NCBI GenBank assembly: GCA_031769625.1
Contig: JAUIMM010000188.1
Coordinates: 6,389,001-6,453,000, forward strand
Direction: 5' to 3'
Length of the DNA stretch: 64,000 nt
Source: Taudactylus pleione
Taxonomy: Eukaryota; Chordata; Amphibia; Anura; Myobatrachidae
The position numbers were made by a program, and so were the translations under genes. Positions 22,850 through 33,109 of this stretch are shown here, piece after piece. The notes under the pieces were generated by a model, which saw only the letters and a program-made list of their open reading frames with translations, did not search any database and had not been told where the DNA came from. Each line of letters opens with the position of its first letter. Position 1 is the stretch's first letter.

Positions 22850-25616
22850 ACATCATCGCACTATGGAACGCTGCAGGGACATCATCGCACTATGGAACGC
22901 TGCAGGGACATCATCGCACTATGGAACGCTGCAGGGACATCATTGCACTATAGAACGCTGGAGGACATCATCGCACTATGGAACGCTGCAGGAACATCAT
23001 CGCACTATGGAACGCTGCAGGGATATCATCGCACTATGTAACGCTGCAGGACATCATCGCACTATGGAACGCTGCAGGACATCATCGCACTATGGAACGC
23101 TGCAGGGACATCATCGCACTATGGAACGCTGCAGGGACATCATCGCACTATGGAACGCTGCAGGGACATCATCGCACTATGGAACGCTGCAGGGACATCA
23201 TCGCACTATGGAACGCTGCAGGGACATCATCGCACTATGGAAAGCTGCTGGGACATCATCGCACTATGGAAAGCTGCAGGGACATCATCGCACTATGGAA
23301 CGCTGCAGGGACATCATCGCACTATGGAACGCTGCAGGGACATCATCGCACTATGGAACGCTGCAGGGACATCATCGCACTATGGAACGCTGCAGGGACA
23401 TCATCGCACTATGGAACATCATCGCACTATGGAACGCTGCAGGGACATCATCGCACTATGGAACGCTGCAGGGACATCATCGCACTATGGAACGCTGCAG
23501 GGATATCATCGCACTATGTAACGCTGCAGGACATCATCGCACTATGGAACGCTGCAGGACATCATCGCACTATGGAACGCTGCAGGGACATCATCGCACT
23601 ATGGAACGCTGCAGGGACATCATCGCACTATGGAACGCTGCAGGGACATCATCGCACTATGGAACGCTGCAGGGACATCATCGCACTATGGAAAGCTGCA
23701 GGGACATCATCGCACTATGGAAAGCTGCAGGGACATCATCGCACTATGGAAAGCTGCAGGGACATCATCGCACTATGGAACGCTGCAGGGACATCATCGC
23801 ACTATGGAACGCTGCAGGGACATCATCGCACTATGGAACGCTGCAGGGACATCATCGCACTATGGAACGCTGCAGGGACATCATCGCACTATGGAACATC
23901 ATCGCACTATGGAACGCTGCAGGGACATCATCGCACTATGGAACGCTGCAGGGACATCATCGCACTATGGAAAGCTGCAGGGACATCATCGCACTATAGA
24001 ACGCTGGAGGACATCATCGCACTATGGAACGCTGCAGGGACATCATCGCACTATGGAACGCTGCAGGGACATCATCGCACTATGGAACGCTGCAGGGACA
24101 TCATCGCACTATGGAACGCTGCAGGGACATCATCGCACTATGGAACGCTGCAGGGACATCATCGCACTATGGAACGCTGCAGGGACATCATCGCACTATG
24201 GAACGCTGGAGGACATCATCGCACTATGGAACGCTGCAGGGACATCATCGCACTATGGAACGCTGCAGGGACATCATCGCACTATGGAACGCTGCAGGGA
24301 CATCATCGCACTATGGAGCGCTGCAGGGACATCATCGCACTATGGAACGCTGCAGGGACATCATCGCACTATGGAACATCATCGCACTATGGAACGCTGC
24401 AGGGACATCATCGCACTATGGAACGCTGCAGGGACATCATCGCACTATGGAAAGCTGCAGGGACATCATCGCACTATGGAAAGCTGCAGGGACATCATCG
24501 CACTATGGAAAGCTGCAGGGACATCATCGCACTATGGAACGCTGCAGGGACATCATCGCACTATGGAACGCTGCAGGGACATCATCGCACTATGGAACGC
24601 TGCAGGGACATCATCGCACTATGGAACGCTGCAGGGACATCATCGCACTATGGAACATCATCGCACTATGGAACGCTGCAGGGACATCATCGCACTATGG
24701 AACGCTGCAGGGACATCATCGCACTATGGAAAGCTGCAGGGACATCATCGCACTATAGAACGCTGGAGGACATCATCGCACTATGGAACGCTGCAGGGAC
24801 ATCATCGCACTATGGAACGCTGCAGGGACATCATCGCACTATGGAACGCTGCAGGGACATCATCGCACTATGGAACGCTGCAGGGACATCATCGCACTAT
24901 GGAACGCTGCAGGGACATCATCGCACTATGGAACGCTGCAGGGACATCATCGCACTATGGAACGCTGGAGGACATCATCGCACTATGGAACGCTGCAGGG
25001 ACATCATCGCACTATGGAACGCTGCAGGGACATCATCGCACTATGGAACGCTGCAGGGACATCATCGCACTATGGAGCGCTGCAGGGACATCATCGCACT
25101 ATGGAACGCTGCAGGGACATCATCGCACTATGGAACATCATCGCACTATGGAACGCTGCAGGGACATCATCGCACTATGGAACGCTGCAGGGACATCATC
25201 GCACTATGGAAAGCTGCAGGGACATCATCGCACTATAGAACACTGGAGGACATCATCGCACTATGGAACGCTGCAGGGACATCATCGCACTATGGAACGC
25301 TGCAGGGACATCATCGCACTATGGAACGCTGCAGGGACATCATCGCACTATGGAACGCTGCAGGGACATCATCGCACTATGGAACGCTGCAGGGACATCA
25401 TCGCACTATGGAACGCTGCAGGGACATCATCGCACTATGGAACGCTGGAGGACATCATCGCACTATGGAACGCTGCAGGGACATCATCGCACTATGGAAC
25501 GCTGCAGGGACATCATCGCACTATGGAACGCTGGAGGACATCATCGCACTATGGAACGCTGGAGGACATCATCGCACTATGGAACGCTGGAGGACATCAT
25601 CGCACTATGGAACGCT
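22850..25616. repeat. 29-bp minisatellite with 480-bp higher-order repeat
   Basis: About 95 nearly identical 29-bp units containing GACATCATCGCACTATGGAA and CGCTGCAGG. A shortened unit (GGAACATCATCGCAC) recurs at 23412, 23892, 24372, 24651 and 25131, spacing 480, 480, 279 and 480 bp, so whole blocks were copied. The unit has no stop codon in any of the three forward phases, which is why all three forward frames stay open, one for 948 codons. It is intronic in PDZD2, with no start context or homology. Confidence 0.95.
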
Positions 25617-26150
25617 GCATTCTGTCAATTCTTTTCAGGATATAATTTGTATTCCCAGAAACCACAATGTCTTCCACTGCATTACACAACCTCCCCCCCC
25701 CTCTGTCTCTGAGGGAGTCCCAGGTGACTTATCAGCACAGATCTGCACAGTGCACTCTGAGACTGAAAGTTTTTGGCTGATGGTGTTAAATAGTTTCTGC
25801 TACATTGAAAAGTACAGTGATTGAATATGTTTATGTTATAGATGACATCATACTTTGTCTGCCCAGGTAATGCCAGACGGGTACTTTAAAAAAAAAAAAA
25901 AAGAATGGAATGCTAAAATGCTGTTACCGTATAACGCCATAGTGATTGTGCATTGGCGCACGGTCCCGGCCCTGTTTCTGCTCAGAAAATCTCGTCACTG
26001 TAAAACAGACGTTGATCCGTATCTTCATACAATTAGCTGAAGCTCCTAATATGACTTTGGTTTTCTCTGTTCAGGATTTAGAATCTTTTTTTATGAACTT
26101 GCTAATCGGAAATAATGCCCAGCGCAATTATCATTTTAGATTGCGACTTG
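25617..26150 (+). other. Intronic stretch without recognised feature
   Basis: AT-rich sequence of the last PDZD2 intron with a run of about 14 A at 25888. Short frames at 25855-26040 and 25946-26176 have no family resemblance. Confidence 0.5.
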
Positions 26151-26338
26151 GGGGTCTAGTTACTAAGCAGTGTTAGGAGACAGAGTAAAAAGTGATAAGA
26201 AAGTGATAACGTTCCAGCCAATCAGCTCCCAACTGTTATCTCGCAGGTTGTGTTCGAAAAATGACAGTTGGGAGCTGATTGGCTGGTACCTTATCACTTT
26301 TCACTCTGTCTCCTAACACTGCTCAGTAACTAGACCCC
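26151..26338. mobile_element. Hairpin MITE, 3-bp duplication TTG
   Basis: The left end GGGGTCTAGTTACTAAGCAG and right end CTGCTCAGTAACTAGACCCC are inverse copies, and the complementarity continues inward through GTTAGGAGACAGAGT and CCAATCAGCTCCCAACTG. The entire 188 bp can form a hairpin. TTG lies on both sides. Relatives are at 40069-40234 and 58520-58671. The 3-bp duplication fits PIF/Harbinger; no protein is encoded. Confidence 0.8.
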
Positions 26339-26344
26339 TTGATG

Positions 26345-26720
26345 TGTTATGTAACAGACCCGTGAGACTACGTTTTAGTCGCAATGCGATGTACTAGGAT
26401 GCATCGGGAGTCTGCGCTGATTAATGTGATATATACGACACTTGTCTATCGTGTGTCTGAGTCTGTATATGAAGCATAATGAGTCTCAGTCGCACACAGA
26501 TATACAAGTGTCACATATCACATTATTCAGCGCAATTTCCTGATGTGTCCCAGTCGCATCGCGACTAAGATGCATTTTCGGCAAAAAAAAAAAAAGACGC
26601 CCGGCGCTGGCAGATTGGCACAGGACCTGGTGCGCCCAGAGTGGCCGTTATGGCGCAACCGCAGCAATGATGTATGCGGACACATCTGTATCTGTGCATT
26701 CCAAAACCGCTGACCAATGC
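26345..26720. repeat. Dispersed repeat related to 12300-12930
   Basis: It shares CAAGTGTCACATATCACATT, TCGCATCGCGACTAAGA and GCGGACACATCTG with the 12300 repeat in the same order. It contains an internal inverted pair (ATATACGACACTTGTCTATC versus ACAGATATACAAGTGTCACA). Ends and superfamily are unresolved. Confidence 0.5.
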
Positions 26721-26889
26721 GGCAATAAGGAACGTTACTTTTTAGGACTTGGCCGCAATCCTTCATAAATCTCGAAAGCCCCAGCCTTGGAGTGTATGTA
26801 TTGTCTGTGCACGGATTAATTCATTACAGTGTTTTCAAAAAATGTGCGACTTTTACTAAAACTAGACTGTGTCACTATTTTGCCTCTAG

Positions 26890-27056
26890 GTGGAGCCGCT
26901 GAGCAGGCGGGAAGGATAGAAGCCGGCGACGAAATCATTTCAATTGGCGGAAAAGCTTTGATTGGGCTTATGCACTACGACGCCTGGAATATAATTAAGT
27001 CTGTTCCCGAGGGCCCGGTACAGTTACTAATCAGAAAGCACAGAACTGCGGTGTGA
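26890..27056 (+). CDS. pdzd2: PDZD2 last coding exon: end of the last PDZ domain and stop
   Basis: The acceptor GCCTCTAG is followed by two bases that complete a glycine codon, then 54 codons and TGA at 27054-27056. It reads GGAAEQAGRIEAGDEIISIG, then GKALIGLMHYDAW, then NIIKSVPEGPVQLLIRKH and four more residues. The GDEIISIGG strand pair, the LMHYDAWNIIK groove helix and the PVQLLIRK final strand complete the PDZ fold. The human PDZD2 C-terminus, as I recall it, has the same GGAAEQAG, AWNIIKSVPEGPVQLLIRKH core and a similarly short tail, whereas IL16 has a longer different tail; this decides PDZD2 over IL16. The frame that starts upstream at 26829 is intron read-through, and the antisense frame 26975-27193 is a shadow. 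Confidence 0.92.
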
Positions 27057-27500
27057 CCATTAACGCACTCTTCGGTTTTCCCATGTACAACAAAGCCCCT
27101 CTCAATATCCATCTGTAGGGCGGTGACTCCGATGCCCGGACCTGAGCTGCTGGGGAAGTTTTTGGTGTTATAACATGACGTGAACATATTCATCTGAGCT
27201 TTCCCGCCAGCCCCTGGAGACCGTTCAACGGCGACTGCGCTTTATGACCTAGTGCCCATACGGTGAAAGCCAACGATTCTCAGTGTCCTTTTGTGGCGAT
27301 TACACTTGAATAGTACATTTATTTATATCTCCTCTTTCAAACACTCTATTTGTTCTATTTAGTGGAAATATTGTTTTACTCAGTCCATTTAAAAGATCAT
27401 TAAACCCAAGTTGCACATTACTCTATACTTCAGGGCGGTACCTCGGATGTCGGACATTGCAGGGAGCCTTTCAGTGGGAGCGGCATAACGTGTTCATACA

Positions 27501-28356
27501 GGGCCCAATTCAATTGGAGGCGAAAAGCCGCGATTGGCGATGAGCGCGATGTTTTTGCCTCATTTGCGTGTTTTGAGGCGAAGTTTTCGCCTGCTTAGTC
27601 AATGCGCGCACGCGGTTTTCTCCCTATTTAGATGTAAAACAGGCAAAAACGTATATGGGCGAATGCAGCTAATAGCGGAACTGGCAAAAAGGTAATTTTT
27701 TTGGGGGGGGAAATCAGTCTGTACCCCCAGTAAAGCTTAACTCACCTGGGGAATCAATATAGAAGTGTTTTATTAGCCAAGTAATTCGGGATCTTCTATT
27801 GAGTGAAAGGGCTAATATGCATATTTGCATAGGTGTGGCCAAATTATATTAAGCAGCGTCTTTTATGAAAAATAATTGCTGTAGTTAAATTGGGGGTACG
27901 TGTAAATGGATACTAGTATATTTTGTGGTTTGTAAAGTGCAGAATAATTTTTGCTGCAATCCTAAAAACACCTGTCCCATCCATAGAGCCCCGCAAAATA
28001 CCTATCCCAGTACTTTAGCCCCATTTTAAAATTTTTTTTTAATTTTTCACCCCAAAAATGACATGGCTTTTGTAGGGGGTATTTAGAAAATGTTTGATTA
28101 TTTTTTTTTGCCTAATTAGTCATTAGGGGGGGGGGGGGGTGCCCAAAGGGTTCTGAACCAAGTCCCCAGTTTTTTTATAGAGATTTTGCACTTCTTTTCT
28201 CCTGGCTTTTGGTGGAGAAACGTTTTTGCCTGTTTGGAGTTTTCGCTTTGGCGAAAACGTCCTGGAGTTGAATAGGGCGATACTTCGGAAACCGGCAAAA
28301 ACCGTGCATCAGCAAAAACATTTTGCCGAACGTGGCTTTTCGCCTCTAATTGGCCC
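27501..28356. mobile_element. Foldback MITE inside the presumed 3' UTR
   Basis: The left arm GGGCCCAATTCAATTGGAGG then CGAAAAGCCGCG is mirrored by the right arm CGTGGCTTTTCGCCTCTAAT then TGGCCC. Further inside, TTTTCGCCTG and GGCGAAAACG words are also mirrored. The middle is AT-rich with runs of G (27703 and 28126). No clear target duplication (ACA left, AAG right). Confidence 0.7.
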
Positions 28357-28794
28357 AAGTGTCCCCCATCTTCAGTTCTCTCTTTGTATGAAAACTTTTC
28401 CATGTATATTTTGAATATTAATTCAAATTAATATTTTAGGGTTGGACCTTCAGCTGAAATCCCCATACGTTCTGCTTAATTCCTGTAATGACTGTAAATG
28501 TATTTGAACTCTGTCTTTTTTTATTACATTTAAATGAACATTATTTTTTCCTATCCCATGAGATATTTTTAGTAAATTATATTATTTATGTTTTTATAGC
28601 AGACAAAATTCAGCTTTATTTTTTATTTTTTTTAGCTTGCACGACTTTAAGTAGATGCAAACGCCTCCGTAGGATTTTATAGTCGCCGCCCATTAAAATC
28701 TGCCGCTGACCTCTGCGTTCAGATTATGGAGGTTGTGACTCAAACCTGTAGCAAACCTGCAGCTATAGGGCCTGAAATATAAAATGAACCATTA

Positions 28795-28808
28795 GCGCCA
28801 TCTTCTGG
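28795..28808 (-). promoter_or_regulatory. CTCF-like motif, one mismatch
   Basis: The minus strand reads CCAGAAGATGGCGC, matching 13 of 14 positions of the CTCF core CCASYAGRKGGCRS. It is isolated, in the presumed 3' UTR, with the same orientation as the array at 31226. A single match of this quality can occur by chance. Confidence 0.3.
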
Positions 28809-30334
28809 AAAGTCACGGCAACAAGTCATTGTCAGATTTAAACTATATTTTTCTGAATAGCAAATATGTCTCAGAATGACCCACACAAATATATGATTAT
28901 ATTTGCCATATATATATTTTATAGCGCTGTAGAACATAGTCAGGAATAGCGCCAAATAAAATAACCTAGAGGTGACCGTTGGATTAATATCATATAGGTG
29001 AAAGTGAAATTTATTTTTTCTACGGTGCATTAAGAATCTATATTTACAGCCACAGAAAGAGAGTTCGGCAATGGGTAAATTCCACATAGTGCTTAAAAAT
29101 GTACTGGTATTTTTATTATGTATAGTAATACATTATAAGGAAGGATCCGGTAGAGTATATTTGTAAATGTGACTAAAATACTGTTAAGATTTTTTTTAAT
29201 TATATAATAAATAAAAAACGAAACAATTTAAAACTCATTCTAACAAAGACATTTTGTAACGTGGAGCAAATATCACCAAACGTGCTGTTCCGGCAGCTTA
29301 GCGTAAGATACTGTACCATATAATGAGCTATTTATATCCATAGGTGACTGCGTCTAATTCTATGCACGATTCATTCACTAAGTGTTATATATGATCTGGC
29401 TATATGTCATTTACAGGTTCACGGTAGTAATGCTATATAGTTCATTTAGCTCTATATATAGAACATGTATTTTGCATTTGAATATTCTGAGCTGTTTTTT
29501 TTTTTTTTTTCTATTGATCTCTATGGTGAAATATGTGAAATAAAATAATTAATCGGTATAATCTGAGCAGTTACCCCCTCCCCCCTAATATGGTGATCAT
29601 CCGTATATGGATAAATGCTTTTGTGGGTTTTCTCCCCCAAAGCACGGCAGTTATAATGCCAAGGGCGTAATATGGAGCAAACAGTGCTCACATGCGACTA
29701 CACTAAATCACGTTCTCCTCAATCAGACCCAAAGGCCATTCTGGGGCTACATAAACGCTTGTACTTTCCGATGGTTACAGCGGCCTGCAACATTTTATTC
29801 CACTGATATCCATCCTTTACCGAAAGCTTTTATGTAACAGTCCAATTAACGCTTTAGATTTTTCCTGGTAAATAAGTTCTTTAAAATCCTAAAAACAAAA
29901 ATATTTCATTACAACCAGTGGGTTTATATAGAGTATAAAACTTTTTTTATTATTATTCCTGTTAGCTACTTCTACCCGTTCCCGTTGATGTTATACGAAG
30001 GTAGTTAGACTATTGGGTCACCCCTGGATGTTTTTCCTTCTTATAATGTGTATGGAGATGACGGATGCTCGGATGATGAATTTATCCCTCTGATTCCCTA
30101 TATGGCTTTGCACTTTGTAGATGTAGATTTAACAATTGGGAACAAGGGCCAGTCACTAATTTGCATGCTCCCTATATATACCCAGCCCCTGCCTGACAGA
30201 CAGACAGACATCATTTCCTTAAAGTCTGAGGATACAATTAGATTTCCAAAGTAGAAAGGTGATCTGCAAGAACTGTATCCTTGTGCTGTGAGAAGACCTA
30301 TCCTCTATGAGACGTGATAATAATCATTGCAGCA

Positions 30335-30484
30335 GATTTGCCTTCCATACATAGAGCTGAGCTGTTCAGCCAATAGGAGATGGAGATTTGCCTTCCATAC
30401 ATAGAGCTGAGCTGTTCAGCCAATAGGAGATGGAGATTTGCCTTCCATACATAGAGCTGAGCTGTTCAGCCAATAGGAGATGGA
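30335..30484. repeat. Three tandem copies of a 50-bp unit
   Basis: Three consecutive, essentially identical 50-bp copies start at 30335, 30385 and 30435, each beginning GATTTGCCTTCCATACATAG and ending CAATAGGAGATGGA. They are too few for a minisatellite; this is a recent local triplication in the presumed 3' UTR. Confidence 0.95.
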
Positions 30485-30593
30485 GGTCTTTACAAGTGTC
30501 AAAAAACTTTATAACTTTCAGCCGAGGCCTCGTGAAGTGTTTCTGAGTGGAACAGGGGGATTTTCCACCATCAGACGACTCAAAATTATTAGT

Positions 30594-30770
30594 TGCCTCA
30601 TGCAACTTTTGCTAAAGATGTTACTTTCTTTCTTGTAGCTTCCGCCTATGCTTTTCAGCCATGTATTTATATCAGGCAATGTTTATGTTCATTCAACACA
30701 ATGATGATTTAGCTTTCTGCAGTGAATGCAGTTGTGTCCAGAAAGTGAATATATTGTGGTATATTCCAGG
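30594..30770 (+). repeat. Diverged dispersed repeat, copy 1
   Basis: It matches 39178-39345 in the same orientation: GCTTTTCAGCCATGTATTTA, TATCAGG, TTTGCTTTCTGCA and TGTGTCCAGAAAGTG recur in order with moderate divergence. Neither copy has clear ends. Family not recognised. Confidence 0.7.
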
Positions 30771-31174
30771 GTCAATGAAAATAGGAACTGATTATATAAA
30801 GGCATGGCTGAAAAGCAGGGCAGTTGTACAAACCCAAAAATTATAGTCATCTGAAGGTGGCAAAAAAAAAAAAAAACCTTTTAAAATGACCAAGAAAGTT
30901 TTTTTTTGTCGGCAGTCGTGGCTGTTAGATTTGAGTGCATCATATTTCCTCACTAGAACCAGGCATGTACTGAAACCATCCTAATCACTATTGTATCATA
31001 TTGTATATTTTGTTTATATAATTCTGTCAATTGTCGGAGCTGCCTTGTACATGACACAAGATCATGAGTGCAATAACACAAAATAGACTGTACATTTTTA
31101 ATGCTGCTTTTCCTCAGCTATGTAAATCTGATATTGTATCTTGTTTTTAGTAGTTTTTGCAGAAAACATTTTAA

Positions 31175-31180
31175 AATAAA
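31175..31180 (+). terminator. pdzd2: Candidate poly(A) signal of PDZD2
   Basis: AATAAA preceded by a T-rich stretch and a TGTACATTTT element, followed 15-30 bases later by a likely cleavage region (about 31195-31210) and T/G-rich sequence. It is the best-looking signal downstream of the stop codon, but about 4.1 kb away from it; a nearer AATAAA cluster exists at 29206. Confidence 0.45.
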
Positions 31181-31225
31181 CACAATATTCCAGCTACCTG
31201 TTCCTGCATATCATTTTGTGGCTAC

Positions 31226-31557
31226 CTGTCCGTGCTTTATCAGCAGCAGAGAGCGCCATCTAGTGGTGAGCTGTTGGCTACATGTCCGTGCTTTACCAAC
31301 AGCAGAGAGCGCCATCTGGTGGTGAGTTGTTGGCTACATGTACGTGCTTTACCAGCAGCAGAAAGCGCCATCTAGTGGTGAGTTGTTGGCTACATGTACG
31401 TGCTTTACCAGCAGCAGAGAGCGCCATCTAGTGGTGAGCTGTTGGCTACATGTGCGTGCTTTACCAGCAGCAGAGAGCTCCATCTAGTGGTGAGTTTTTG
31501 GCTACATGTACGTGCTTTACCAGCAGCAGAGAGCGCCATCTAGTGGTGAGGTGTAAA
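31226..31557 (-). promoter_or_regulatory. Six tandem 56-bp repeats each carrying a CTCF-like motif
   Basis: Six copies at an exact 56-bp period. On the minus strand each holds CCACTAGATGGCGC or a variant, at 31253-31266, 31309-31322 (CCACCAGATGGCGC), 31365-31378, 31421-31434, 31477-31490 (GGAGC instead of GGCGC) and 31533-31546. Five of six fit the CTCF core CCASYAGRKGGCRS perfectly. The rest of the unit (GGCTACATGTACGTGCTTTA, CCAGCAGCAGAGA) is also conserved. Sited just past the presumed end of PDZD2. Binding itself is inference; several same-strand frames crossing it are artefacts. Confidence 0.7.
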
Positions 31558-31853
31558 ATTGTTTTCTTTCTGGTTAAACATTGGATATACAGTATAATTG
31601 TGCGAGTGTCACATAGAGGTCTAATTTACACCAAATTTTCTCTCCATCAGTGAGACAGGAGTCTCGCATTACTAGGCTTTGCTGTTAGGTATACCCTGCT
31701 CCTTCCACCATATAACTCTCTTTTTGGCTTCTTTTCTCCTCCATCCTACAATGCCACAAAGGTAAAGTTGGCTACATTTGCTGTCACAGACCAAATTCTA
31801 AAGATGTGACCATCGAAGTGTTAGCCCGAATAACCATTTAGCACTGATTTATG

Positions 31854-32152
31854 GGGTAGATGTAAGCCGCGGAGAGCGCAAAAGCACCAACCAATCAGCT
31901 CCTGTCACAGACTTTATTTGAAAAATGACAGAAGCTGATTGGTTGCTACTCTCTTTTAATCTCTCTCTAAGGTAGGGGTGAGCAATAAGAGGCCCTCCAG
32001 CTGTTGTTGAACAACAAATCCCAGCATGCCTTGCAACAGTTTTAGCATGGCCAAGTGGCAAAACTGTTGCAGGGCATGCTGGGATGTATAGTTCTACAAC
32101 ATCTGGGGGGCCACTTATTGCCCACCCCTACTCTAAGGCTTAGTGCATCTAC
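31854..32152. mobile_element. Hairpin MITE split by a hAT insertion
   Basis: The left half begins GGGGTAGATGTAAGCC and contains CCAACCAATCAGCTCCTGTC; its inverse arm AGAAGCTGATTGGTTG follows, and the right end GGCTTAGTGCATCTAC lies after the hAT element. The family resembles the common frog MITE with CCAATCAGCTCC arms. The hAT at 31973-32130 sits in its right terminal arm. Confidence 0.7.
31973..32130. mobile_element. Palindromic hAT MITE with perfect 8-bp duplication
   Basis: The ends TAGGGGTGAGCAATAAG and CTTATTGCCCACCCCTA pair with each other. The flanks are CTCTAAGG (31965-31972 and 32131-32138). The core has AAATCCCAGCATGCCTTGCA and its counterpart TGCAGGGCATGCTGGGAT, related to 1703-1860. 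Confidence 0.9.
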
Positions 32153-32159
32153 TCTTTGG

Positions 32160-32757
32160 CAACTTACAGTTGCATCCTGGTTGGCTGATGACTGTATAAA
32201 GCCGGATCTGATTGGATCAGGTTGTGATCTGACACAATGCAGTGTGACTGGTTGATTTGATCAAAAAAATAACTAAACATGTCAAACAAACATTTATCTC
32301 ATTTAAGAGGGATATTAGTTACAGATTAGAAGAAAGATCTGATGAAGTCCAGTGGAGGGGCTTCAACCACATCAACCGAAGGCAGGATGGATCCATTTCT
32401 CGGCGAGGTAGGAAGTGCCACAAAATGAAGCCAAACCAAGACCGAGTCCTAGGCTGCTGTGTTGTGTACCAGGGTTCACCTCTGGTCACAGCGCCCCCAC
32501 TTCTGGTGTCAGAGACTAACACTTCCATTGCCTCCAGGGGTTACCCGACTGATGGGGTCACAAAAAGAACGTTTTCTGCCCAAAACAGCAGCTATATAGG
32601 TTACTTATCGTTCCACCTGGAATTGGTGAGTAGTAGATGAAACTCTGGTCTTTATCTCCAATACTCTAGAGAGAACTGTTTTGTAGTTTTGCTTTTTTGT
32701 TCTTTTTCCAACCACACAACAGAGAGGCCAGTGGTCCCAATCCCCACACAATAAGAG
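32160..32757. other. Intergenic stretch with an unplaced open frame
   Basis: The 127-codon frame 32257-32640 has no recognisable domain, signal or splice context; I do not call it a gene. A T-rich and pyrimidine-rich part lies at 32690-32715. Bases 32750-32757 (AATAAGAG) are the left duplication of the next SINE. Confidence 0.35.
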
Positions 32758-33100
32758 AAAGGGCAGCACAGACGGTGTAATGGTTGGCATTACTGCCTCA
32801 CAGCACTGAGGTCATGGGTTTGATTCCTACCACGGCCCTACCTGTGCGGAGTTTGTATATTCTCCCTGTGCTTGCGTGGGTTTCCTCCAGGTGCTCCGGT
32901 TTCCTCCCACACTCCAAAAATATACTGGTAGGTTAATTGGCTCCCAACACAAGTTAACCCCGGTGTGTAAGTGTGTGCGCATGTGATAGGGAATATAGAA
33001 TGTAAGCTCCACTGGGGCAGGGACTGATGTGAATGGCCAAATATTCTCTGTAAAGCGCTGCGGAATATGTGTGCGCTATATAAATAACTGGTAATAAATA
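32758..33100 (+). mobile_element. V-SINE with tRNA-derived head and L2-like tail
   Basis: The head has A-box-like TAATGGTTGGCATTACTGCC and B-box-like GGGTTTGATTCC. The central domain shows GTGCGGAGTTTGTATATTCT and GGGTTTCCTCCAGGTGCTCC. The tail has TGTAAGCTCCACTGGGGCAG, TAAAGCGCTGCGGAATATGT and ends TATATAAATAACTGGTAATA, the 3' end used by L2-clade LINEs. AATAAGAG flanks both sides (32750-32757 and 33101-33108), a likely target duplication. This is a nearly full-length copy. Confidence 0.85.
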
Positions 33101-33109
33101 AATAAGAGG

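Larger units (their letters stand above)
27057..31200 (+). other. pdzd2: Likely PDZD2 3' UTR
   Basis: From the stop codon to the best cleavage region after AATAAA at 31175. The stretch is AT-rich with many T runs, no splice-like exon and no coding frame of interest, as expected for a long 3' UTR. It is interrupted by a foldback insertion (27501-28356). A nearer signal cluster AATAAATAAAAAA at 29206-29218 could give a shorter form. The extent is inferred; transcript data would settle it. Confidence 0.5.

Noticed and set aside
22978..25824. 948-codon open frame
   Set aside because: It lies in the 29-bp minisatellite inside the last PDZD2 intron. The unit has no stop in any forward phase, so the length is a consequence of the repeat; no homology or exon signals.
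4605..27056. Assignment to IL16 rather than PDZD2
   Set aside because: IL16 also ends with two such PDZ domains, but the last exon matches the recalled PDZD2 C-terminus (GGAAEQAG, SVPEGPVQLLIRKH) and lacks the longer IL16 tail.
32257..32640. 127-codon plus-strand frame
   Set aside because: No start context, no domain, and it lies in intergenic repeat-rich DNA; length is within chance expectation.
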